Under the pieces are notes generated by a model, which saw only the letters and a list, made by a program, of their open reading frames with translations, had not been told where the DNA came from and did not search any database. Positions 28,019-37,140 of a DNA stretch of 64,000 bases are shown piece by piece (positions within the stretch are counted from its first letter, which is position 1; the number at the start of each line of letters is the position of its first letter). A program made the translations under genes and the position numbers. This DNA is from Thermoplasmata archaeon (GTDB taxonomy: Archaea; Thermoplasmatota; Thermoplasmata; Methanomassiliicoccales; Methanomethylophilaceae): the NCBI GenBank assembly GCA_015063225.1, contig SUSU01000004.1, positions 1 to 64,000 on the forward strand, given 5' to 3'.

Positions 28019-28187
28019 GACCGATAATCGGCGAAAATCGGGCAGTAATCGGCCACCTCCCCCGTTCGCAGATATATACCCTAGACGGGAATATGGTCAA
28101 TAGAGGCGGTCGGCAACTATCCCTCCGAACCGTCTTGGGTCCGGGTCTAATCCCATTCTATCCCTCCCCGGGCCCTTCCCACCCTTC

Positions 28188-29051
28188 TCAGTCCTTCTCA
28201 GAGGAGTCCTCGAGGTCGACCGCCTTCATGAAACGGTAACTGAACAGCAGACCAATTACGAACAGCACGGCGGAGACCGCGAGCTCCACGGGATCGGAGA
28301 CGTAATCCACGGAATAAGCCAGAACCGCGACGATCGAACCGACGGTGAGTCCCAGGATCAGGAACATGGTGCTCCCGTGATGGTCCTCGAGGGCCAGATG
28401 GATGAGCTTCGAGAACAGGAACACCGCGACGAGCCCTCCCAGGAGCATGATGCAGAGCTCGGTGACCTTCAGGTCGCCGACGATCTCGGTGAATGCCGCG
28501 AAGTAGCCGATCGAGATCAATAAAGTGGAATGGCTGAGGCCGGGTAGCATCATGGAGACGATGACTATCATCCCGATGACGAATAGGATCACGCACCCCA
28601 CCGCATCAGTGCCGACCTCGACGTCGTCCATCCCGCCGAAGTGGTCGACGAGGATCATGACGGCCATCACCGCCATTCCGACAGCGAACGCCAACCACTC
28701 CGCGGATGTCGTCTTTGCACCGTCACCCTTGGCGGAGGCGTAAATCATCGGGACCTGTCCGAGGATCAATCCTCCGAAGAACATCATGCATTCCGCCGGA
28801 TAGTCGTCGATGAGGATGTTGAGCACCTTGGCGACGAGGACGGTACCTATCAGTACACCGATCAGAAGAATCATCAGGAAGGCGAAGTCCTTGCGGATCC
28901 ATTTCCTGAGATAGGCCATATCGCGGATGAGGCGTTCGTATATCCCGAACGCTACACAGACGGTCGCACCGCTGATGCCGGGCAGCATCGAGGCGATTCC
29001 CGCGACGATGCCCATGGCGAGTTCCTTGATGCTGGTGACGGCCGAGACCAT
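28188..29051 (-). CDS. DUF368 membrane protein (polyprenyl-phosphate transporter family)
   Basis: GIVAGIASMLPGISGATVCVAFGIYERLI; MLPGLSHSTLLISIGYF. Confidence 0.88.
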   Translation of the reverse strand: MVSAVTSIKELAMGIVAGIASMLPGISGATVCVAFGIYERLIRDMAYLRKWIRKDFAFLMILLIGVLIGTVLVAKVLNILIDDYPAECMMFFGGLILGQVPMIYASAKGDGAKTTSAEWLAFAVGMAVMAVMILVDHFGGMDDVEVGTDAVGCVILFVIGMIVIVSMMLPGLSHSTLLISIGYFAAFTEIVGDLKVTELCIMLLGGLVAVFLFSKLIHLALEDHHGSTMFLILGLTVGSIVAVLAYSVDYVSDPVELAVSAVLFVIGLLFSYRFMKAVDLEDSSEKD

Positions 29052-29131
29052 GCGCCCCCATCCCCATCCCCCCTATTTATCGCCTATCACGCGCGGGATT
29101 CTATTATATCCAGCCTACGATTAGCCGCCCC

Positions 29132-29695
29132 ATGGACTTCGTCACGGTATTCCTCATAGGAGTGGGACTCGCCATGGACGCTTTCGCCGTCTCCGTGTGC
29201 AAGGGCCTCGCCGTGAAGACCCCGTCCGTGAAACACTATCTCCTGGTGGGACTCTGGTTCGGAGCGTTCCAGTTCGTGATGCCGGTCATCGGGTTCTACA
29301 TCGGATCCGCGTTCTACGACTCCGTATCCTCCTATGCGTACATCATCGCAGTCGCCCTTCTGCTCCTCATCGGGGGCAACATGCTCAGGGAGGCCCTCAC
29401 CAGGGGGGAGGACGAGGAGGTGGACGGGGACATGGGCCTCGTCACGATGTTCATCCTCGCGGTCGCCACCAGCATCGATGCGTTCGCCGTCGGCATCAGC
29501 TTCGCCATGGACGACACGGACATCCTCACCGCCTCCGCCGTGATTGGGATCGTGACCTTTGCCATCAGCATGGCGGGGATGAGGATCGGCTCTGCAGTCG
29601 GCAACATCGTCGGCAACAAGGCGGACATCATCGGGGGAGTCATCCTCATAGTCATCGCGGTCAAGACCGCCCTCGAGAACCTCATCCTCTCGTGA
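29132..29695 (+). CDS. mntP: manganese efflux pump MntP-like
   Basis: GVGLAMDAFAVSVCKGLA; ATSIDAFAVGISFAM; GSAVGNIVGNKADIIGGVILI. Confidence 0.95.
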   Translation: MDFVTVFLIGVGLAMDAFAVSVCKGLAVKTPSVKHYLLVGLWFGAFQFVMPVIGFYIGSAFYDSVSSYAYIIAVALLLLIGGNMLREALTRGEDEEVDGDMGLVTMFILAVATSIDAFAVGISFAMDDTDILTASAVIGIVTFAISMAGMRIGSAVGNIVGNKADIIGGVILIVIAVKTALENLILS

Positions 29696-29767
29696 TCGGA
29701 CATCTGGCTCATTCACGGGAATCGAAAATAAGGTGCCGTACGGATGAGGAGATTGTAGAAAGATGAG

Positions 29768-29840
29768 TGCAACCGTCGGGATTCGAACCCGAGTGGCAAG
29801 CTTGGAAGGCTTGAATCCTAACCAGCTAGATTACGGTTGC
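29768..29840 (-). tRNA. tRNA-Gly (UCC)
   Basis: Full cloverleaf: GCAACCG/CGGTTGC acceptor, CAAGC-CTTCCAA-GCTTG anticodon arm (TCC), TCGGG-TTCGAAT-CCCGA T arm. Confidence 0.97.
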
Positions 29841-29949
29841 AGCGAAATCGCCAATTGGCCGAACGTATATAACACTAACCCCGGCGCGGTACACAAAAAC
29901 ACGCGTGCGCGCGTGGGTTTATTATTAGGTTAGCAGATAGCCCTGGCGA

Positions 29950-32900
29950 ATGACAGAGGAACACCCGGTTTTCGCCACGAAGAACGAAGCGGATCTTTGG
30001 ATGGCAATCGCCCGCGCCCAGAAACAGACCAAGAAGGAGAAGCGCGAGAAGATCGTATCCAATGTGCTCCGCAGGGTGGAGACCGGCAAGGACCCCATTT
30101 CGTCCGCCATCCTCTGCAAGCTCATCCTCATAGTCAACGAGGTCGAGGCCGACGGATGGCAGCAGGACATCTCCGACCTCGTGGACAAACAGAAGGAGGG
30201 GGAGGTCAGGGCCACCCTCACCGCCGCCTCCGTCATGTCCAACAGGACGTTCCTCGCCGAATCCTACAAGTTCCTCAACAACGCCAACGACACCGCAGAC
30301 GTCGCCACGTACAACCGCGTCCGCGCGGAGGTGCTCTACACCGCGGGCAAGATCGACGAGGCGTTCAGATGCATCGTCACCTCGCTCACCAGCGATTCGC
30401 TGAACGAGGACTCCTACGCCATCGCCCAGAGGATCAAGGGAGGCAACAACTGGCAGCCCCTCTGCGCCATCGAGCGCATGGCCGCCGGACTCCCCTACAC
30501 CACACCGGACGATGACAACAACAGCATCGAGATGGGACTCTTCCGCATCTACCGCGAATGGTACGAGGGCGACCGCGAGAACGCCAACCGCATGCTCGTG
30601 AACTCCGAGGGCTACCGCAGCGGCGACACGAACTTCCTGCTCCTCAGCGCCCGCATGGCCGCTGGCCGCGGCGAGTACGCCATCGCCCGTTCGGTCTACG
30701 ACTCCATCGTCAAGGAGATCACCACCGACGTCTGCGTCCTCTGCGAATCCGCCAACGCGTATCTCGAGGGGGACGACCCCGACACTTCCGCCGCCATGTC
30801 CCGCTTCCGCGACGCGGAGCGCATAGACCCCACCAACCCCCGCATCGCCCGCGGACTCGTCCGCACCTACCTGTTGATGGGGAAGAACACCGAGGCCATC
30901 GAGGCGCTGAAGCTGTTCCTCAAGACCGAGTTCGCCGAGAAGGAGGATTTCAACCTCGCGGCCTCCGTCCTCGCCGAGATGGGCTCGTGGGCCGAGGCCA
31001 CCGAGGTCGCAGACCGCATCCTCATCACATACCCCGACGACTCCTCGTCGTACATCATCAAATCCCGTGCCGCGGTCGCGGACGGCGACATAACATCGGC
31101 CCTCAACCACGCCAAGACCGCCTGCCGCTGCGACAAGAAGGATGCCGAGGCCCTCGCACAGCTCTCCCGCTGCCTCCTCCTGATGAGGCACACCGCGGCC
31201 GCAGCCAAGGCCGCCCACAGGGCCGTGTCCATCAACGACCGTTCCCTCTTCGTCCTCAGGGCGGCGCTCGAGACCTGCCGCGAGACCGGCGACAAGGATT
31301 CCGCCGTCGAGGTCTGCAGGAAGATCATCGTCCTCGATCCGGACGACGAGGCGGCCCTCGACATCCTCAGGAACGCCCAGATGGAGACCATGGTCCGCGA
31401 ATCCGCGGATTCGGAGGTGTCCATCGAGGCCGCCGACGCCAAGGAGTTCATGGTGCTCACCAAGAAGCTCCTCGCCGAGAAGCGCTACCCCGAGGTGGAG
31501 AGGATGTGCCGCGACAACATCGACAGGTTCGGCGACTCCGCTGAGTTCAGGCGCATCAAGGGCAACGCGGAATACGGCATCGGCGAATACGTCAAGGCCT
31601 CCGCTTCCTTCGCATCGGCCGCGGTCATGAATCCCGATTCCGCGGAGATCTGGCACTCCAAAGGTCTCGCCGACGAGGGGTTCCACGACCTCGAGTCCGC
31701 ACTCGAGGCCTACAACCGTGCGGTCCTTCTCGACATGAAGAACCCCCATTACTGGATCTCCCGCGGATGCGTGCTCCAGGCCAAGGGCGACGATGTCGGT
31801 GCCGTGGAATCGTTCAACCGTGCCATCGAGATCGATCAGACCGCCCCCTATCCCCTGGTCCGCAAGGCCGCCATCCTCGCCAACTACGGCCGTTACGCGG
31901 ATGCGCTCGTCTTCGTGGACATGGCCGAGTCGGCCGACCCCAACAACAGGAGCCTCAAGGTGCTCAGGATGAAGATGTGCCTCATGTCCGGCCGTTACAA
32001 CGACGCCGCCGACATCGGACGCAACCTCATCGCCGCCGAGGACGACACCGAGATCACCGCCGACCTCTCCAGGGCCGAGATGGAGATCGGGAACCTCTCC
32101 GGCGCCCGCGACCGCGTGGAGGGCGCGCTCATAGCACACCCCGAGGACCTCCACCTCCTGACCGCCGCCCGCGACATCTACCTCAAGATGGATGACCAGG
32201 AATCCCTGGTGGACACCTGCCACAAGATCAACACCCTCGACCCCTACGACCGCGAGACCATGAAGATCATGGCCGACGCCCTGATGAAGAACGGCCGCGG
32301 GGACGAGGCCTCCGTGCTCTACGAGAACCTCAACCGCTCCCCGGCCAAACCCGCCGACGCCCCCAAGGTGGAGAACGCGGGACCGGACACCGACAAGGAC
32401 TCCCTCTTCGACATCGCCCAATCCATGCTGAAGGTCGGCGACGTCAACGGGTCCGGAAGGAACGCGGACAAGCTCCTTGAGCTGGATCCGGACAACGAGG
32501 ACTACATCCTCTTCCGTTCCCGCGTGTTCGAGAAGGCCGGCGATGTCCTCGCCGCCGAATCGTTCCTGAGGGACTACCTCCGCCACAACCCCGACTCCGT
32601 CCGCATCACCGAGGCGTTCGGAGACCTCAAGGCCGGACAGGGCGACCATACCGAGGCCGTCTCCAACTACATCAGGTGCCTCGAATCCGTCAACCCCCAG
32701 AACAACCCCGGCTACCGCGCCCGCCTGCTCGTGAAGCTCGCCCGCTCCCAGGAGGCCATGAAGGCGCGTCCGGCCGCCATCCGCAGCTACAGCGAGGCCA
32801 TCCAGCTCAACCCGAGGGACACGGATTCCGCCCGCGTCCTCACCCAGCTCCACCTCATGTCCGGCGACAAGGAGAGCGCCCTCAACACCATCATGGGTGC

Positions 32901-33630
32901 CCTCAACGTCGAGAAGAGCGCCGCCAACTACGCCATCAAGGCGCAGGTGTGCCAGATGCGCAAGGATACCGAGGGAGTGAAGGACGCTTACCGCGGATTC
33001 CTCCGCTTCGACAACCCCGCACCCGAGGACACCATGAGGGTGATCACCGCACTCAACTCCGTCGGTCTCCGCAAGGAGGCTGAATCCCTGAGGGGGCACT
33101 CCGAATCCGTCCGCCACACCGAGACCAGGGACGCCGATTCCGGCGTCACCCCCGCCGTCAAGAGATGCGCGGAGCGTCTCATGCGCCGCGCGTACATGCA
33201 GGGCACCGACATCAACAACCCCTCCATCAGGGACAACAGCGACGTTGACTCCGACCTCGCGATCGCGGCCCTGGAATACCTCAAGGACATCCCGCTCTAC
33301 GGTGAGATCATCACCGAGCTCCCCGAGTTCGCCCGCATGGAGACGCTCACCTACAACATCGTCGCCGCGCCCCGCAGCCGCGGAATCGAGTCGGTCACCG
33401 TGGAGACCGCCTATGTGGCCGGTCACGCCAAGGACGCCGACGAGGCGAAACTCCTCGTGGCTTACATCAACTCCGCCAAGGTGGCGGACATCATGCCCGA
33501 CAAGATCGACCCCTCCCTGAGGAAAGCGGCGGAGAGCTACACCAGGCCCGTCCCGGTCCCCCAGATCATGAAGGACTGCGTCTGCGGCATAATGGCGGCG
33601 AGGATGATCCAGTCCTGCATAGCTCAGTAA
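29950..33630 (+). CDS. large tetratricopeptide-repeat protein (1226 aa)
   Basis: Many TPR units, e.g. AEIWHSKGLADEGFHDLESALEAYNRAVLLDMKNPHYWISRGCVLQAKGDDVGAVESFNRAIEID. Confidence 0.93.
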   Translation: MTEEHPVFATKNEADLWMAIARAQKQTKKEKREKIVSNVLRRVETGKDPISSAILCKLILIVNEVEADGWQQDISDLVDKQKEGEVRATLTAASVMSNRTFLAESYKFLNNANDTADVATYNRVRAEVLYTAGKIDEAFRCIVTSLTSDSLNEDSYAIAQRIKGGNNWQPLCAIERMAAGLPYTTPDDDNNSIEMGLFRIYREWYEGDRENANRMLVNSEGYRSGDTNFLLLSARMAAGRGEYAIARSVYDSIVKEITTDVCVLCESANAYLEGDDPDTSAAMSRFRDAERIDPTNPRIARGLVRTYLLMGKNTEAIEALKLFLKTEFAEKEDFNLAASVLAEMGSWAEATEVADRILITYPDDSSSYIIKSRAAVADGDITSALNHAKTACRCDKKDAEALAQLSRCLLLMRHTAAAAKAAHRAVSINDRSLFVLRAALETCRETGDKDSAVEVCRKIIVLDPDDEAALDILRNAQMETMVRESADSEVSIEAADAKEFMVLTKKLLAEKRYPEVERMCRDNIDRFGDSAEFRRIKGNAEYGIGEYVKASASFASAAVMNPDSAEIWHSKGLADEGFHDLESALEAYNRAVLLDMKNPHYWISRGCVLQAKGDDVGAVESFNRAIEIDQTAPYPLVRKAAILANYGRYADALVFVDMAESADPNNRSLKVLRMKMCLMSGRYNDAADIGRNLIAAEDDTEITADLSRAEMEIGNLSGARDRVEGALIAHPEDLHLLTAARDIYLKMDDQESLVDTCHKINTLDPYDRETMKIMADALMKNGRGDEASVLYENLNRSPAKPADAPKVENAGPDTDKDSLFDIAQSMLKVGDVNGSGRNADKLLELDPDNEDYILFRSRVFEKAGDVLAAESFLRDYLRHNPDSVRITEAFGDLKAGQGDHTEAVSNYIRCLESVNPQNNPGYRARLLVKLARSQEAMKARPAAIRSYSEAIQLNPRDTDSARVLTQLHLMSGDKESALNTIMGALNVEKSAANYAIKAQVCQMRKDTEGVKDAYRGFLRFDNPAPEDTMRVITALNSVGLRKEAESLRGHSESVRHTETRDADSGVTPAVKRCAERLMRRAYMQGTDINNPSIRDNSDVDSDLAIAALEYLKDIPLYGEIITELPEFARMETLTYNIVAAPRSRGIESVTVETAYVAGHAKDADEAKLLVAYINSAKVADIMPDKIDPSLRKAAESYTRPVPVPQIMKDCVCGIMAARMIQSCIAQ

Positions 33631-34946
33631 TCGGTCATCTCGGACTTCATGAACTCGCGCAGCAGGCATGTTGCGTAATTGCCCTTGGGAAGGCTGAACG
33701 AGAGACGGTAAGAGTTCTCGCCTATCTCCGTCTTCAGGTCCTTGACCGGGCAGATGAGTTCCCTGCGGGAACCCGTGGACGAGCAGTGCGGGAGTTCGGG
33801 GATGATGAAATCCTCCGCGGACAGTCCCGTCTTCTCGATGATCCCGTGCTCAATCTCCCCGGGGACGCCTTCGGCCATGATGCCGTCTCCTCCGAAGAGG
33901 ACGTGGGTGACATACGCCCTGCCGAGCTTGATCTGCCTCTCCGCAAGGTCGATGTTCTTCGAGGTCACGAGGACAGGTTCCTCGTGCTTGGGGTTCCCGT
34001 CGATATCGATGGGAACCACCACATCCCCCACCACGGGGCGGTTGAGGGGGAGCCCGCGGGAGATACGCTCGCTGAGCATCAGGTTGAAAAGATACGATTG
34101 GTAGGCGTGGACGAACATCATCTGAAGGTTCGTCGGCAGCTCCTTGACCGCCCCCTCCCAGTCGCCGGGGTTGTTGGAGATGTATGCGACCATGGCCGCC
34201 TCGAACCCCATGAAGTCGGGCATGTCCTTGGCGTACTGCCCCCAGTCGTCGGTGGCGGCAAGGAGCTTCCTCATCTTGTCCGCCTCGGTCTCCTTCTCCT
34301 CGGAATAACGGGGAGGGTCGCAGACGTAGCACTTGACGGCGCCCTCGATGTCGCCCCTGACGATGAGCTCCCCCACCTTGTGGGTGATGGGGCGGACGGC
34401 CCCGAACCTCTGGACCCCGAAATAATTGGGGAATCCTCCGGAGGCCTTTATGTCCGCCATGACGCCCTCGGTGATCGCGGAGACCTCCTCCGGCGTCTTG
34501 TCCACCTTGGTCACGCGGATGCCGAAACGGTTGCCGATTAGATCGCCGATGGCCATGCCGCGGCGAGCGGTGTACGCATCCGATATCGAAAGGTCCTGCA
34601 GCTCCACCTTCGACAGCTTGTCGGGCGGACACATGAAGGACATCAGCTGGGTGGTGACCGCCCTCTTGTCCTTAGTGCCCGCGAAACCTATGCGGTCGCG
34701 GGACATGCCGAGCTGGCGGGCGAGGAGACGGACCATGCGGTTGGTCTCCCAGTTGCGGGCGGTGACAGTGGCGATGGTGAACTTGCCGTCGTCGAACGCG
34801 GGAGGACGGGATGAGATCTCATCCACCACGAAATCCTCCGCGGTCTCCTTGAGACGTCCTCCGGTACCCTCGGCGGAGCTCAGGTAGTAGAGCATGCCGA
34901 CCTCCGCCTCGGCGGTGCGGCAGGGACTGAAGGGCATCTGCTTCAC
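33624..34946 (-). CDS. truD: tRNA pseudouridine(13) synthase TruD
   Basis: FVVDEI; IGFAGTKDKRAVTTQ; GGFPNYFGVQRFGAVRPITHKVG. Confidence 0.97.
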   Translation of the reverse strand: MKQMPFSPCRTAEAEVGMLYYLSSAEGTGGRLKETAEDFVVDEISSRPPAFDDGKFTIATVTARNWETNRMVRLLARQLGMSRDRIGFAGTKDKRAVTTQLMSFMCPPDKLSKVELQDLSISDAYTARRGMAIGDLIGNRFGIRVTKVDKTPEEVSAITEGVMADIKASGGFPNYFGVQRFGAVRPITHKVGELIVRGDIEGAVKCYVCDPPRYSEEKETEADKMRKLLAATDDWGQYAKDMPDFMGFEAAMVAYISNNPGDWEGAVKELPTNLQMMFVHAYQSYLFNLMLSERISRGLPLNRPVVGDVVVPIDIDGNPKHEEPVLVTSKNIDLAERQIKLGRAYVTHVLFGGDGIMAEGVPGEIEHGIIEKTGLSAEDFIIPELPHCSSTGSRRELICPVKDLKTEIGENSYRLSFSLPKGNYATCLLREFMKSEMTDY

Positions 34947-35194
34947 TGAAGGCCGGCGAAGATCTGCTTGACGGATTCGGCGGCCTTCTTGACTGCCTCT
35001 TCCGGGGTACCGGCGCTGACCTTGACCTCGAGGACGTGGTCGTCGAGGTCGGGGTGGTCGACGATGTACCTGGCGAAAACGACGTTCTTATCCTGGTTGA
35101 GAGCCTCGATGATGGGTTCGATGATGGTGGAGTTGGGTTCCTTCAGGCCGAACCTGACGACGTTCTCTTCCTTCTTCAGGACGTAAATCTGCAT
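34943..35194 (-). CDS. rpoL: DNA-directed RNA polymerase subunit L
   Basis: NVVRFGLKEPNSTIIEPIIEALNQDKNVVFARYIVDHPDLDD-type Rpb11 sequence. Confidence 0.85.
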   Translation of the reverse strand: MQIYVLKKEENVVRFGLKEPNSTIIEPIIEALNQDKNVVFARYIVDHPDLDDHVLEVKVSAGTPEEAVKKAAESVKQIFAGLQ

Positions 35195-35310
35195 ACCCGC
35201 TCCAATGTGGACATTATTTTAAAGCTTTGTTAAGGAATGCGCGCGGGCACAACGACCTGAATCGGTACGGCTTCGCACACGATTGCGACATCTGGCTCAT
35301 ACGCCGTGCA

Positions 35311-37110
35311 TCACTCGTCTGCATCCATGTCCCCGTCCGGGTCGGAACCGTCCCTCTCGCCCTGGAGGTCGTAGAACTCCTTGACCTCCCCGACGGTGGT
35401 GCACTGCTCGGGATCCTTGTCGTCCCTGACCCTGCCGGTGAACCTGGGGAAGCGGAGTCCGAGACCGGCACCCTCCTTGACCGCACCGTAGGCGGCGGTG
35501 TGGATGGGGCTGATGCTGATGTCCGCGGCGGTCACCTCGAGGACGACTCCGGGGATGAACCACACATCGGGGACCATCTCGGCGGACACCGAGGACGGTT
35601 TCCCCTCGGATTTGAAGGATTCGAGCATGCCGGGGAGGGTCGCCAGGAAGGCGTCGTCGAACCCCGTGCCAAGCTTGCAGGTGGTGTACCATTTGCCCGA
35701 ATCGGGGTCGTATGCGGCCATCAGCAGGGCGCCGTAAACACCGGCCCTCTTGCCCATGCCGTAGAAGGCACCGACCACGGCGAGGTCGAAGGTATCAACG
35801 AGAGCCGCGGTGTAATCCTTCTTGTATTTGATCCAAAGGAACCCTCTGGCTCCTGCCTTGTAGATGGATTCGTCGGCGAGGGATTTCGCCATGATGCCCT
35901 CGCAGCGGGAGGCCACGGAACGGTCGAAGAACTCCTGTGCGCCCTCCGGCGAATCCACTATCGTCTGTTCCGAATAGCCCACGCGGTCGAAGCCGTCCGC
36001 TTTGGAGAACACGGACTCCAACTTCGCCCTCCTCTCGGGATAGGGCACCATGGTGTAATCGTTGCCGTCGTAATACAGCAGGTCGAAGAGGAATATCCTG
36101 ACGGGAACCGCCTCGATGGCGGAGCTCATGTCGTTCTTGCGGCGCCTGTGGGTGACGTTCTGGAAAGGCTGGATCTGCCCGGTGGTGGGGTCGAATGCGA
36201 CGCATTCCCCCTCGACGATGGCCTCCCTCCCCATCAGCTGGGCCTGAAGGGATTCGCCGACGTCGGAGAAGTTGTCCGAAAGGTCCTCGAGGCGGCGGGA
36301 GTACATCCTGACGCCTCCGTCCTTGCTGATGTGGGCCTGCACCCTGATACCGTCGTACTTGTATTCGAACGCGCAGCGGCCGCCCATCCTCTCCATGATG
36401 TCCGGGAGAGAACGGAGGCGTTCCGCGAGCATGACCTTGATGGGTGAACCGACCCTGACGGCGATCTTCCTGACCCCATCGAGCCCCTCCCCGGCGAGGG
36501 TCTCCGCCACGAGACCCATGTCGCAGGTGATGTTGTACGCCCTCTCGATCTCGGGGCGGTCCTCACGGGTGGCGAAAGCGGAGGACAGGGCATCCATGAC
36601 GGTCATCGCGCCCGCGCCGACCCTCATCCTGCCGGTGACGATGCGGCAGAGGTAGCGTGCTTCCAGGGGACCGGAGTCGTGCAGCAGGCGGGAGAGGATC
36701 TTCATCTTCTTGTCCTGCGAGTCCTTCCCCGAGGCCGCCTCGATCTCCGCAAGGGAGCGCAGGACGTTCTCCAGGGTGAGGGGTTCGGAGAAGAGTGTCA
36801 TCTGTTTCTTCTTGGCGATGAGTGTCTCCGCCACGGCACCGGGGTCCCCGGTGGCGATGGCCATCTCGTCCACCTTCTTCTGGTCCACTCCCGCTACAGA
36901 TGAGATCGCACGGAGGACGAGCTTGTCGGCCATTCCGAACTCGCGGGAATCGTATTCGGGGTGAAGTCTCCCCGATGACAGGTTGATGACCGCTCCCAGC
37001 TCCCCGACGGGGACGGAGCGGAAGAGCTCTGCGAGGATGGCCGCCATCTCCAGACGTCCGCCGGTGGACTCGACCCTGTCGAAAAAGCCGGCTATCTCCT
37101 CGAAGCGCAT
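35311..37110 (-). CDS. lig: ATP-dependent DNA ligase
   Basis: Nucleotidyl Lys motif EYKYDGIRVQAH; VEGECVAFDPTTG; RCEGIMAKSL; WIKYKKDY. Confidence 0.97.
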   Translation of the reverse strand: MRFEEIAGFFDRVESTGGRLEMAAILAELFRSVPVGELGAVINLSSGRLHPEYDSREFGMADKLVLRAISSVAGVDQKKVDEMAIATGDPGAVAETLIAKKKQMTLFSEPLTLENVLRSLAEIEAASGKDSQDKKMKILSRLLHDSGPLEARYLCRIVTGRMRVGAGAMTVMDALSSAFATREDRPEIERAYNITCDMGLVAETLAGEGLDGVRKIAVRVGSPIKVMLAERLRSLPDIMERMGGRCAFEYKYDGIRVQAHISKDGGVRMYSRRLEDLSDNFSDVGESLQAQLMGREAIVEGECVAFDPTTGQIQPFQNVTHRRRKNDMSSAIEAVPVRIFLFDLLYYDGNDYTMVPYPERRAKLESVFSKADGFDRVGYSEQTIVDSPEGAQEFFDRSVASRCEGIMAKSLADESIYKAGARGFLWIKYKKDYTAALVDTFDLAVVGAFYGMGKRAGVYGALLMAAYDPDSGKWYTTCKLGTGFDDAFLATLPGMLESFKSEGKPSSVSAEMVPDVWFIPGVVLEVTAADISISPIHTAAYGAVKEGAGLGLRFPRFTGRVRDDKDPEQCTTVGEVKEFYDLQGERDGSDPDGDMDADE

Positions 37111-37140
37111 ACCGACATGTAGCGTGGCGGGGATATAAAA

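Noticed and set aside
29875-33669. 1264-aa minus-strand ORF opposite the TPR gene
   Set aside because: Antisense shadow of a GC-rich gene with strong third-position bias; product is V/G/D/H-rich low complexity with no domain, while the plus-strand TPR protein is clear
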